Part shown: in pieces, positions 36,466 through 45,588 of the stretch
Numbering within the stretch: the stretch's first letter is position 1
How the letters are laid out: each line of letters starts with the position of its first letter
Translations under genes and position numbers: made by a program
The notes under the pieces: model-generated
The model's database searches: none
The model's input: only the letters and a program-made list of their open reading frames with translations
What the model was told of the DNA's origin: nothing
Source of the DNA: Microaerobacter geothermalis
GTDB lineage: Bacteria; Bacillota; Bacilli; DSM-22679
Direction: 5' to 3'
Length of the DNA stretch: 49,525 nucleotides
NCBI RefSeq assembly: GCF_021608135.1
Contig: NZ_JAKIHL010000024.1
Location: forward strand, 1 to 49,525

Positions 36466-37362
36466 CTATTCCTGATTCATTTTTAGTTTTACTAAAAAAG
36501 CCTTATACAGCTTTTCTGAACAATGATATTTATCTCCCATTTCGTGAAAGTATTTGGCTACTGTTTCGTATAATTCAATTTCTTTGGTATAAAAAGCTTA
36601 TGTTTTATTGCTATCTGCTTTGCTTTTTCTAGTTTCTCACGAGCAAGCAAATACATTTTTTGAGATCTTAAGAGAATACCTTGGAGATTTAAGGCTGAAA
36701 TTAGCGAATCCGTTTCATTTTCTGTTAAATAATGAAGGGCCCTTTCACATGCATAATTCGCATTAATCATGTCTTTTAAAGCATAAAAAGTAGACGCCAT
36801 ATTGTAATATAAAATACCTTTCATTCTAAGTTGATTGCTAGGAATATTCTCGAATATTTTATAAATTTGGTCTAAGGCTTTTGTATACTTTTCCTGGCGA
36901 AAATAGATAGCTCCAATCTTTATTTTGCATTCTATAACATTCTCTTCATCATTTTCCTGCTCAAACAATTCTATAGCCTTTTCCAAAAACAGTTGAGCTT
37001 CCTTGTAATTCTCCTCCTCCAAATACATTAAACCAAGTGCCTTGTGGGCTTTAGCGGATTGTTCGATAAACATGGATTTTTCCGCCAACTGCAACGCATT
37101 TTCATACTTTTCTTTTGCCTTTTCGATAAATCCTGTACTATAGTAGGTTTCTGCCTGCTCCAGGATGTAATCAACCGAATCTGTTGACCCTTTTTCGTAA
37201 ATCATCTCATCGGAAAGACCTAGTTTATTCTTAAGATATTCCCAAGTCTCAAGGTCAGGCTGAACCTTGCCGTTTTCAATATTGCTTAATTTGGCAATGG
37301 ACATGAAAGTTCCGGCCACTTCATGCTCAATAAAATTTCTTCACGAAAATTTTACGCAACAT
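36466..37362 (-). pseudogene. RRNPP-type quorum-sensing regulator (HTH + TPR), frameshifted
   Basis: The longest open part is 36558-37319: the second half of an XRE helix-turn-helix (SIAKLSNIENGKVQPDLETW) and about five TPR repeats. Reading across frames restores both ends. The front becomes MLRKI, then REEILLSMK, then VAGTFMSIAK; the end becomes HKLF-YTKEIELYETVAKYFHEMGD and finishes MNQE with TAG at 36466. Three single-base losses, each beside an A or T run (about 37350, 37325, 36595), explain everything. The restored length is about 298 residues, close to PlcR. Such regulators bind an imported peptide through the TPRs and change DNA binding. It is either a recent pseudogene or an intact gene with under-called homopolymers. 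Confidence 0.75.
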
Positions 37363-37434
37363 GTAAAGAAAAGACCGGAATAACAAGTTTTTTCCGGTAT
37401 AAATTATTGAGTATCTATGGGTTTAAGAGACAAA

Positions 37435-37460
37435 TCGTAAAATTTTTTTCGAAAATTTTT
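37435..37460. other. A/T-rich dyad upstream of the regulator
   Basis: TCGTAAAATTTTTTTCGAAA and following TTTTT, 75 bases before the regulator start, contains TAAAATTTT and CGAAAATTTT. Related motifs occur at 36211, 37344, 38951 and 39054. The stretch 37363-37695 has no gene; it also holds ACCGGAA/TTCCGGT (37374-37398) just before the regulator start and a C-rich hairpin near 37605. Confidence 0.4.
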
Positions 37461-37695
37461 CCATAAACTGTAAATTTTATTCAGCCAGCTAATTGGGATT
37501 TACCTATACGCTCTTCGGAACTTCATCTCCGGTATAAGGGATAAATCAGAAATTACAAGACTTGTCCCCTCCAGCCAACGTTCCGCTTCTCACCAATTTG
37601 CCTCCCCTCATTTCGGCAGGGGCATAGTCTAAATTTCACCAGGTTTCCACACAAACTTCTTCTCCTTTCGATAATCTTTATTCAATGATTTCTGC

Positions 37696-38544
37696 TTACA
37701 GGAAATTGACTTCCTTACAATGGACGATCATCTTTTCGACATGATTTTCTTTAATCACAGGCCAATGAAATCCCAATCTGTTTAAAAGCAGGTCTGTTTT
37801 CTTTGAATGGACGACTAATTTTGTAGAATTCAGATTCTCCATCAGGTTATAGTGAAGCAGTATTTTTTCCGAAAATTCCCGGAATTTGTTGCCGTCATCC
37901 TTATCACATAGATAATCCAAAAATTCAAGTATCGGCAACGTGTTTAATGTTACACCAATCTGGTTCAATAATTTGGCGACCGTTGTTAAGCTTACAGAAT
38001 TGGGATTTATGATATGATAGATCTCATTTTTCAATTCTTTCCGATCGTAAAGTAGACGGACGGCCCTGCTGGCATAGTCTATAAACGTGAGATCCAGGAT
38101 ATTTTGTTCGATTTGAGGAATCACCCCCAAGTTAATGAAGGATCGAATCATCTGATAAAAAGCATTATCTTCGATATTTACTTGAAATTTTCCTGTCACA
38201 ATCGTATTCTGTAAACAGGACCTGATTCTGATTCTCTATTGCCCCTGAGGCGAAGCTAATGTTTTCGCAAAGTCCAGCAGCCTTTTAGTCCCTTTTACAT
38301 TGATATCATAAAAATCCTGATATTCTCCGTAATGCTTTACATTGGCCGCCGAATGAATAATCACAATTGTATGGTCAAGCTCATCGTACAAATCATGGGA
38401 CCAACCGAAAAGATTCTCAGTAAGGGTTCCACTTAAAACAAATATCCTTTTTTGGTATTTTTCATGGTATTTCTCCCTTTCCAACAATGGGATATCTTCA
38501 CATCTTTTGTTCATTTTTTTATATGTTCCCCGGGCAATCCGCAA
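37696..38544 (-). pseudogene. NRPS-type thioester reductase domain, broken
   Basis: Two open pieces. 38236-38544 (102 residues) carries KRIFVLSGTLTENLFGW, DHTIVIIHSAANVKHYG and INVKGTKRLLDFAK, the middle of a Thioester-redct (SDR) domain. 37696-38199 (167 residues) carries NAFYQMIRSFINLGVIPQIE, IYHIINPNSVSLTTVAKLLN and the C-terminal GFHWPVIKENHVEKMIVHC. Between them FTEYD appears in another frame and runs at once into VTGKFQVNIEDNAF, so about 60 residues with the YxxxK catalytic region are gone as well as the frame. The N-terminal Rossmann GATGFLG is absent. In intact enzymes the domain releases the peptide as an aldehyde or alcohol. No adenylation or condensation domain remains nearby. Confidence 0.78.
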
Positions 38545-38984
38545 TAGCTCTATGGCGCTTTTATCAAACCGCCACCACTTAAACTCTCCTATTTTTTTAA
38601 GTCTTCTATTTTTTCTTTCAGATTGCTTCTTTTACCCTGTATTTTCCCGGCATCCAAATTTCCCTCTTTCTTATAGCAAAACGAAAGATTATAAACGGGA
38701 GATTCAGGGTTTAACTTGTAATAAAAATACAATCTTTTCTGTACCTAGGATAAAGGAGATACATTCTGATCAGTCGCAATACGCTTTGTCACGTTCTCCA
38801 CGCTGGTCATAACCATATGGTTTCACTCCCTTCACATTTTTCTTTTTTTGATGCCGCCCTACAATTGGATTATGCGAAATTAAAACACGCAGTTTGTCAG
38901 TATACCGGGTATTTCGATTTAATGGATAATGTTCCTATGAGTTGTTTTCTGTAAAATTTTAGAAGTAAAATTTTGAGGGGAAAA

Positions 38985-39021
38985 CAAAAAAGGACCAGAA
39001 AATACAAGGTTTTCTGGTCCT
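38985..39021 (-). terminator. Terminator after the phosphopantetheinyl transferase remnant
   Basis: On the minus strand AGGACCAGAAAA, loop, TTTTCTGGTCCT, then TTTTTTG. It is nearly identical to the one at 36228 and, like it, is followed by TAAAATTTTA motifs (38951-38974). The rest of the gap 38545-38984 holds no convincing gene. Confidence 0.85.
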
Positions 39022-39076
39022 AGCCATTTTTTATACCTATTTGGTATCAAGGAGATAAAATTTTTTCGAAAATGGT

Positions 39077-39487
39077 CTATAACAGAAACAAATCACGATT
39101 AAGAACACGTGCGTTATCAGGAACATAGCGAAAATTGGCACAAATAGCCACACAGTAATCTTTGTTTAAAAAATATTTTTTAAAGTGCCATTCCATTTTA
39201 TCTCTACCTTTTATATCTAGCAGGGTGATCGTATGAGGATAATTTCTCATATCAAAACCAAAGGAATCTAAGGGACAGGAAAGCCCTTGGCCAATTGCCT
39301 TCACGAAAGATTCCTTTAGAGTCCACAACTCGTAAAAGAAGGATAATTGATCGTTTCCTGGAAGGTGAAACAATACTTCCCTTTCTTCCTGAGTAAAAAA
39401 ACGATTGGCAATTTCCATATCTATCGGACGGATTTGTTCAATATCAACTCCCACTTTTCCCTCATTCGTGATACAACAGATGATCCA
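39077..39487 (-). pseudogene. Sfp-type 4'-phosphopantetheinyl transferase, 5'-truncated
   Basis: The open frame starts after a TAA at 39488 and reads WIICCITNEGKVGVDIEQI, then FYELWTLKESFVKAIGQGLS. These are the two Sfp core blocks: Asp and Glu of GVDIE bind magnesium, and WTxKE carries the third acid. The first half of the protein, including the FNxSHSG block, is missing; the phosphatase gene ends 28 bases upstream. The best start in frame is the GTG at 39454, without a ribosome site. Sfp enzymes add the phosphopantetheine arm to NRPS carrier domains, which fits the reductase remnant next to it. Almost certainly inactive. Confidence 0.78.
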
Positions 39488-39514
39488 TTATTATCTCCTA
39501 TATCCTGATAGATC

Positions 39515-39985
39515 TTATATCCCTTCCCGCTGTCGGATAAACTGAAGAAGCCTTTCACATCCTTCTGACACCAGTTCATATACCTCCGTAAAGTTCCCTG
39601 TAAAATAGGGATCCGGTACATCGGATTGATCCGTTTCCGGAACAAAATCAAGCAAACGGGCAATATAACCGGTTTGTGCTGCTCCTGCCATGCGGCGCAA
39701 GTCTTCTACATTGTTCGTGTCCATTCCAATGATGTAATCAAATTGAAACAGATCCTTTTTATCAATTTGTCTTGCATAGATTCCATGATAATCAATATGA
39801 TACGCATCTAAGATTTCTCTTGTCCCCTTATGAGGTTTTTCACCGATATGCCAATGGCCTGTCCCGGCTGAATCTACAAAAATTTTATCCTGCAATTTGT
39901 TTTTCTTCACCATTTGACGAAAAATGGCCTCGGCCATCGGTGAGCGGCAAATATTCCCCAAGCATACGAATAATACGCGAATCAA
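39515..39985 (-). CDS. Low-molecular-weight protein tyrosine phosphatase
   Basis: 156 residues. The P-loop VCLGNICRSP (CX5R) is close to the N-terminus, SAGTGHWHIGEKPH follows, and VPDPYFTG near 120 has the general-acid Asp. It removes phosphate from tyrosine or, in some members, arginine. I take the TTG at 39985 as start: GAGGGGG precedes it by 5-6 bases and the protein then begins at IRVLFVCLGN as usual; the ATG at 40006 has no site. It ends just before the PPTase remnant, so it may have replaced the front of that gene. Confidence 0.9.
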   Translation of the reverse strand: MIRVLFVCLGNICRSPMAEAIFRQMVKKNKLQDKIFVDSAGTGHWHIGEKPHKGTREILDAYHIDYHGIYARQIDKKDLFQFDYIIGMDTNNVEDLRRMAGAAQTGYIARLLDFVPETDQSDVPDPYFTGNFTEVYELVSEGCERLLQFIRQREGI

Positions 39986-40110
39986 AACAACCCCCTCTTT
40001 CCCCAAAATTTATTGCTGCAATCGTCTCTGATAAAATATTTCAAAGCGAGAAAAAAAATAAGGTATCCTTGAATAGTCAACGATAAAATCACCAATAAGT
40101 CAAGAAGAAC

Positions 40111-40199
40111 AACATGTACATGTTAAAAGAAAACTTTATATTTGGAGGTCTACTTTATGGAACTCCCGCTTGCATGAAAGATTAATTCAAGAATTGCTA
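40111..40199 (+). other. Palindrome and remnant small ORF
   Basis: ACATGTACATGT is a perfect 12 bp palindrome near 40112. About 30 bases on, TTTGGAGGTCTACTTT stands before ATGGAACTCCCGCTTGCATGA, a six-codon ORF. In the next frame LHERLIQELLQFVEPVKKN reads on to a stop, so a small gene may have lost one base here. I do not recognise it. It belongs to the 325 bp gap between the phosphatase and ric genes. Confidence 0.3.
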
Positions 40200-40235
40200 C
40201 AGTTTGTTGAACCTGTGAAAAAAAATTAAGATCAT

Positions 40236-40312
40236 CACAGCTTCCGAGGTCGTACAAAAGCCCTCAACTCATCAATGTAACCAGATGTTTTTGAGGGCTC
40301 CTTTTCATATTT
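40236..40312. repeat. Interspersed element, central fragment G (acts as ric terminator)
   Basis: AGCCCTCAA (40259-40267) and TTGAGGGCT (40291-40299) with the AGATGTTTTTGAGGGCTCC block of the family. On the minus strand the hairpin follows the ric stop within 12 bases and is followed by TTTTG, so it probably ends that transcript. Confidence 0.65.
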
Positions 40313-41021
40313 ATGCCCGTTCTTTCAACCAGCGAGGAAATAGTATATTATTTTCTAAATGGACGTGCTGGAAAAGGTCGTTTTCTAATTCTTCAAGTTT
40401 TTGGTATGTTAATTGATAGGACATGCAAGCATCATCCGGAAGTTGATAATCTTTTGTCCCCTTCCTTAATTCTTTTAAAAGGTTTCCTGCATCATCATGC
40501 TCGCTTTCCAGTTTTTTAATCATCCGAATAATTTTATCCAATTGCAAAGAGGATTTATTCTTTTCATATTGTTTGATTAACGGGAAGGCATCTACTTCCT
40601 CTCTAATCATATGCTGTTCCATCTCCATTTTCAGTTTGTGAAATAGCTGATACACCTGGCTCAGCTCAGGATGTTTGGAACCATGGACACGCAATATTTT
40701 TGCAGTTAGCTGACTAATGGAAGGCAATTCTTTATTCAGGTAAGCATGATGTTTATTTACTACATAGTCAATCAGTTCACCGTATCCAGCTTCACCCCAA
40801 TTTTTGATATTTTCGTTGGCAGTGCTTCTTTCGATCAATATCTGATTCAACTGTTGCATCAATTCTCCTTCATTCAGATTCATTTCATCAATTACCTCAC
40901 CCAACGGCCGGTTTCCTCCACAGCAAAAATCAATTCGATATTCTTTGAATATATCTGCTGTTTTTGGAACTTGCGTGACAATGTCTCCTATTTTTATCGA
41001 ACGATCAAGAGTCATTTCCAT
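40311..41021 (-). CDS. ric: Iron-sulfur cluster repair di-iron protein
   Basis: 236 residues, RIC/ScdA/YtfE family. The N-terminal ScdA domain (1-65) has the double cysteine in IDFCCGGNRPLGEV; the hemerythrin-like domain follows with His and Glu ligands in VNKHHAYL, RVHGSKHPEL, MEQHMIREEVDAFP, ESEHDDAG and FQHVHLENNILFPR. It repairs Fe-S clusters after nitric oxide or oxidative damage. GGAGG stands 9 bases before the ATG. The upstream Fnr-type promoter fits induction without oxygen. Confidence 0.94.
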   Translation of the reverse strand: MEMTLDRSIKIGDIVTQVPKTADIFKEYRIDFCCGGNRPLGEVIDEMNLNEGELMQQLNQILIERSTANENIKNWGEAGYGELIDYVVNKHHAYLNKELPSISQLTAKILRVHGSKHPELSQVYQLFHKLKMEMEQHMIREEVDAFPLIKQYEKNKSSLQLDKIIRMIKKLESEHDDAGNLLKELRKGTKDYQLPDDACMSYQLTYQKLEELENDLFQHVHLENNILFPRWLKERA

Positions 41022-41063
41022 TACATCCTACCTCCAATATTTGTATTGGCATGTTATAGTAAC

Positions 41064-41106
41064 ATTTTATAATAATCTTATATTCCTCATTGTGACTATT
41101 GTCACA
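41064..41106 (-). promoter_or_regulatory. Fnr-type class II promoter of ric
   Basis: Minus strand: TGTGACAATAGTCACA (41091-41106), a perfect TGTGA-N6-TCACA dyad, then exactly 21 bases to the -10 TAAAAT (41064-41069). The remainder of the gap up to 41351 holds nothing I recognise. Confidence 0.82.
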
Positions 41107-41351
41107 CTAAGTATATGTAAAAATGCTAGTTCTATTATGAATAGCTTGCATCTCTCGGGGAATATTATGTTTGGAATCATACTACCCTATCCACTTATCT
41201 GGAAATTGCTTTATTTATTTAAGAACAATTTTTCGCTCTTTCAAGATTATTATTGTCTATCGGTAATTATTAAAGTAAACTAGTACCAAATAGGTCAGTT
41301 AATTATACTTTTACTTAGAAAATTAATTGATCAATGGGAGAGGTGAAAAAA

Positions 41352-41870
41352 TTGGAAGAGATTAGAAATCTGTTTCAAAGTATTATAGAACGGCTAGATA
41401 TTCAAACTGCGGAAATAAAGGGAATGAAACAAGACATCAACCGTTTGGATACTAAAATGGACTCTCTAGAACATAAGGTTGATTCCCTGGAACATAAGGT
41501 TGATTCCCTAGAGCACAAGGTTGATTCCCTGGAACATAAGGTTGATTCCCTGGAGCACAAGGTTGATTCCCTGGAGCACAAGGTTGATTCCCTGGAGCAC
41601 AAGGTTGATTCCCTAGAGCACAAGGTTGATTCCCTGGAGCACAAGGTTGATTCCCTAGAGCACAAGGTTGATTCCCTAGAGCACAAGGTTGATTCCCTAG
41701 AGCACAAGGTTGATTCCCTAGAACATAAGGTAGGTGCTTTAGAATCAACTGTATCTGCCAATCATACCGATCTTATTCAAGAATTAAAGAATCTTAAAAG
41801 TGATGTTGAATTTACATATCATAAAGCTGCCCAAAACGAATTGGAACTAATGCGTTTAAAAAAACAATAA
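41352..41870 (+). CDS. Coiled-coil protein with 13 identical heptads
   Basis: 172 residues from a TTG at 41352 (AGAGGTG before it); the ATG at 41334 lies where the ribosome site would be. After a charged N-terminal helix come 13 consecutive copies of DSLEHKV, then a helical tail (GALESTV...NELELMRLKKQ). Leu and Val fall at the core positions of a perfect heptad, so it should be one long parallel coiled coil, about 130 residues or some 19 nm. No signal, membrane or enzymatic motif. Similar heptad-repeat proteins of unknown function occur in Bacillales. A terminator follows. Repeat number could change without losing frame. Confidence 0.75.
   Translation: MEEIRNLFQSIIERLDIQTAEIKGMKQDINRLDTKMDSLEHKVDSLEHKVDSLEHKVDSLEHKVDSLEHKVDSLEHKVDSLEHKVDSLEHKVDSLEHKVDSLEHKVDSLEHKVDSLEHKVDSLEHKVGALESTVSANHTDLIQELKNLKSDVEFTYHKAAQNELELMRLKKQ
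41460..41732 (+). repeat. 21 bp tandem repeat, 13 copies
   Basis: 273 bp of GATTCCCTGGAGCACAAGGTT units. Variation is limited to silent changes (CTA/CTG, GAA/GAG, CAT/CAC), and the outer units are the most divergent, a pattern expected from expansion in the middle. All 13 encode DSLEHKV. The low complexity also leaves two antisense frames open, which are artefacts. Confidence 0.97.
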
Positions 41871-41906
41871 ATTTACCTGAGCATTATTTCAATTTTCAAC
41901 ACAAAA

Positions 41907-41932
41907 AACAACCACAAACCCTTGTGGTTGTT
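41907..41932. terminator. Bidirectional terminator between the coiled-coil gene and tRNA-Sec
   Basis: AACAACCACAA, loop ACCC, TTGTGGTTGTT. On the minus strand TTTTTT follows the stem, so it ends the tRNA-Sec transcript; on the plus strand it ends the coiled-coil gene. Confidence 0.85.
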
Positions 41933-41946
41933 AGCATTTTAAGTAT

Positions 41947-42043
41947 TGGCGGGAGTGGGTGGGAATCGAACCCACCAGGGACGGCACGCGCCCCTCACTC
42001 GGTTTTGAAGACCGGGGGAGACACCAGAACTCCATCCACCCCC
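41947..42043 (-). tRNA. selC: Selenocysteine tRNA (anticodon UCA)
   Basis: 97 bases including an encoded CCA. Acceptor stem of 8 bp (GGGGGTGG with CCACTCCC), discriminator G, anticodon TCA at 42008-42006 in CGGTCTTCAAAACCG, a long variable arm (GAGGGGC...GTCCCT), and a T arm GGTGGGTTCGATTCCCACC. UCA anticodon, long acceptor stem and long extra arm together identify tRNA-Sec. It reads UGA as selenocysteine with SelB. selA, selB and selD are not in the window, nor did I see a selenoprotein gene here. Confidence 0.93.
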
Positions 42044-42169
42044 ACTTTGGGAAAAAACATTCCATTAAGGAACCAGACATTATGTTACCATATCCAGCGA
42101 GATTTCGCAAAATGAATCATTTCCAAATTTGTAAACCTCGTTGATAAAAGAGAAAAAATAAATCCCAGA

Positions 42170-43339
42170 TCACCGCATGTTAAGTGCTCGATCCAGATCC
42201 TCGATAATATCCTCCACATCTTCAACCCCTACGGATAATCGGATTAACCCTTTGGTAATCCCGGCTTTTATTCTTCTATCCTCATCCCAATATCGGTGTG
42301 AAGTGGTTTCAGGATGGGAGACAATCGACTCAACTCCCGCTAACGTCGGAGCATATTTAATCAGGGAGAAACCTCGAAACACCTCATTTATCCTGCTCTC
42401 ATCGGAAATGGTAAAGCTCACCACCGCCCCATATTTTTCACCAAACCAATCCGTTGCCAGTAAATGATGGGGATGGGTGATCAATCCCGGAAAATAAACT
42501 TCCTTTACCTTTGGATGGGCATCCAAAAAATTAGCTACTTGCAGTGCATTAGAACACTGCTTTTCCATTCTGAGGGCCAACGTTTTTAATCCTCTGGAGC
42601 CAAGCCAAGCTTCAAAAGGACTTAAAGAACTTCCATAGCGGACGGTAATCTCCTTTACCCTGTTAATATCCGGTTGATGACCTACAACCACTCCAGCGGT
42701 CACATCACTATGACCCCCTATATATTTGGTTGCGCTATGCACCACCAAATCTGCCCCAATCTGTAAAGGCTTGGTGAGATAGGGAGTGGTAAAGGTATTG
42801 TCTACTACTACCTTTATACCATGGTTTCTGGCAATCTCCACCACCCTTCTGATATCAATTACCTTTAACAGGGGATTGGTAATCACCTCAGTAATGAGAA
42901 GCTTCGTTTCTTTCTTAATGGCCTTTGACCAGGAAAGCTCATCGGTCAAATCCACAAAGGTAGTTTCAATGCCGAAACGGCTTAATTCATGTTCAAGGAG
43001 AGTGGAGGTTCCTCCATAAATTTCCTCATTGCATAAGATATGATCCCCTTGACCGACATAAGTAAGAATGGCAGCCAATATCGCAGACATACCGGAAGAG
43101 GTTGCAACTCCATCACTTCCATCTTCCAGTTGAGCCACTGCTTCCCCCAGAGCCCGTTGATTGGGATTTCCCATTCGGGTATACATATACCGATCCCCGT
43201 GTTGGTAATAGGCTTCTGATTCATCCAAATCCTTAAACGTAAATACAGACGTTTGATAAATAGGTAAGGTTTTGGACCCGTTTAATTCTTCTTTCTTTTT
43301 TCCGCCATGGACAGATGTGGTTGAAAATCCCTGTTTCAT
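42170..43339 (-). CDS. Trans-sulfuration PLP enzyme (cystathionine gamma-synthase/gamma-lyase family)
   Basis: 389 residues, Cys/Met metabolism PLP family. YTRMGNPNQRALGEAVAQLE, SSGMSAILAA, VVDNTFTTPYL with the PLP Asp, and VHSATKYIGGHSDV with the Schiff-base Lys are all present; VESIVSHPETTSH is near the substrate pocket. It handles homoserine esters, cystathionine or homocysteine; sequence by eye cannot separate synthase from lyase. GAGGCGG precedes the ATG. It follows metY on the same strand, 191 bp away with a repeat element between. Confidence 0.85.
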   Translation of the reverse strand: MKQGFSTTSVHGGKKKEELNGSKTLPIYQTSVFTFKDLDESEAYYQHGDRYMYTRMGNPNQRALGEAVAQLEDGSDGVATSSGMSAILAAILTYVGQGDHILCNEEIYGGTSTLLEHELSRFGIETTFVDLTDELSWSKAIKKETKLLITEVITNPLLKVIDIRRVVEIARNHGIKVVVDNTFTTPYLTKPLQIGADLVVHSATKYIGGHSDVTAGVVVGHQPDINRVKEITVRYGSSLSPFEAWLGSRGLKTLALRMEKQCSNALQVANFLDAHPKVKEVYFPGLITHPHHLLATDWFGEKYGAVVSFTISDESRINEVFRGFSLIKYAPTLAGVESIVSHPETTSHRYWDEDRRIKAGITKGLIRLSVGVEDVEDIIEDLDRALNMR

Positions 43340-43404
43340 CTTTTACCGCCTCTCATTACTCTAACATATCCTTAGGTCAACTTAACATTCACACGCATAC
43401 TATT

Positions 43405-43513
43405 ATTGATGGAATGTTTTTGAAGACTCCGTTCTTTCGTCTTCGAGCGGACCTGAACACTTCTCGCTCAAACTCGACTAGCAAACGTGTGTACCTTTAA
43501 TTCCATATCTATA
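43405..43513. repeat. Interspersed element, 109 bp internally deleted copy E
   Basis: Starts TATTGATGG, continues AATGTTTTTGAAGACTCCG and the full right half to CATATCTATA. Its deletion join is within a base or two of that in copy D (4.0 kb), so the two are one subfamily. It separates metY from the next gene. Confidence 0.75.
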
Positions 43514-43530
43514 GTCGGGATTGATGGAAT

Positions 43531-45297
<1,767 letters not shown>

Positions 45298-45312
45298 TTA
45301 TTCCCCTCCTTA

Positions 45313-45480
45313 AAATAAAAAACCTTCTTCAATAAGAAGAAGGTCCAATGTTCACAATTTTCCTCCTTCCTCTTATCTTTCAGGAAAACATCCTGCAGGA
45401 ATTGGCACCTGTCTAATTCCACACGGAAATAGCGGTTGCCGGGTTTCATCGGGCCAGTCCCTCCACCTCTCTGGATAAAA
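45313..45480 (-). promoter_or_regulatory. SAM-I (S-box) riboswitch of metY
   Basis: Minus strand. The aptamer starts TTATCCAGAGAGGTGGAGGG, continues CTGGCCCGATGAAACCCGGC, then GGTGCCAATTCCTGC, and closes with GAAAGATAAGAGGA. A terminator, ACCTTCTTCTTATTGAAGAAGGT with TTTTTT, follows at 45313-45344. Bound SAM should stop transcription before metY. Confidence 0.95.
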
Positions 45481-45588
45481 GGCGAAACATATATGAAATT
45501 TTAAAGGCAATTTCTTAACTTGAAATTTATTGTAATTCAGTTTAAGCCCATCGTCAAGAAAAATTCTTTCTACGGTCTATTCTACGGC

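Noticed and set aside
38750..38840. Short minus-strand ORFs (GTG: KPYGYDQRGERDKAYCD; ATG: 23 codons) before the reductase remnant
   Set aside because: Two overlapping frames compete, neither has a hydrophobic leader or a known family, and the area is decayed. The first is odd enough to search, but I cannot support it as a gene.
39421..39663. ORF overlapping the phosphatase and PPTase genes with an SDSGKG stretch resembling the Sfp SHSG block
   Set aside because: It is the shifted frame of the phosphatase C-terminus, which itself is conserved in family and length.
41460..41732. CRISPR array
   Set aside because: Units are contiguous 21 bp coding repeats without unique spacers. No CRISPR array or cas gene is seen anywhere in the window.
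41402..41761. Long antisense ORFs across the coiled-coil gene
   Set aside because: They arise because a 21 bp repeat without stops in those frames repeats 13 times; composition is a translated minisatellite and no ribosome site is present.
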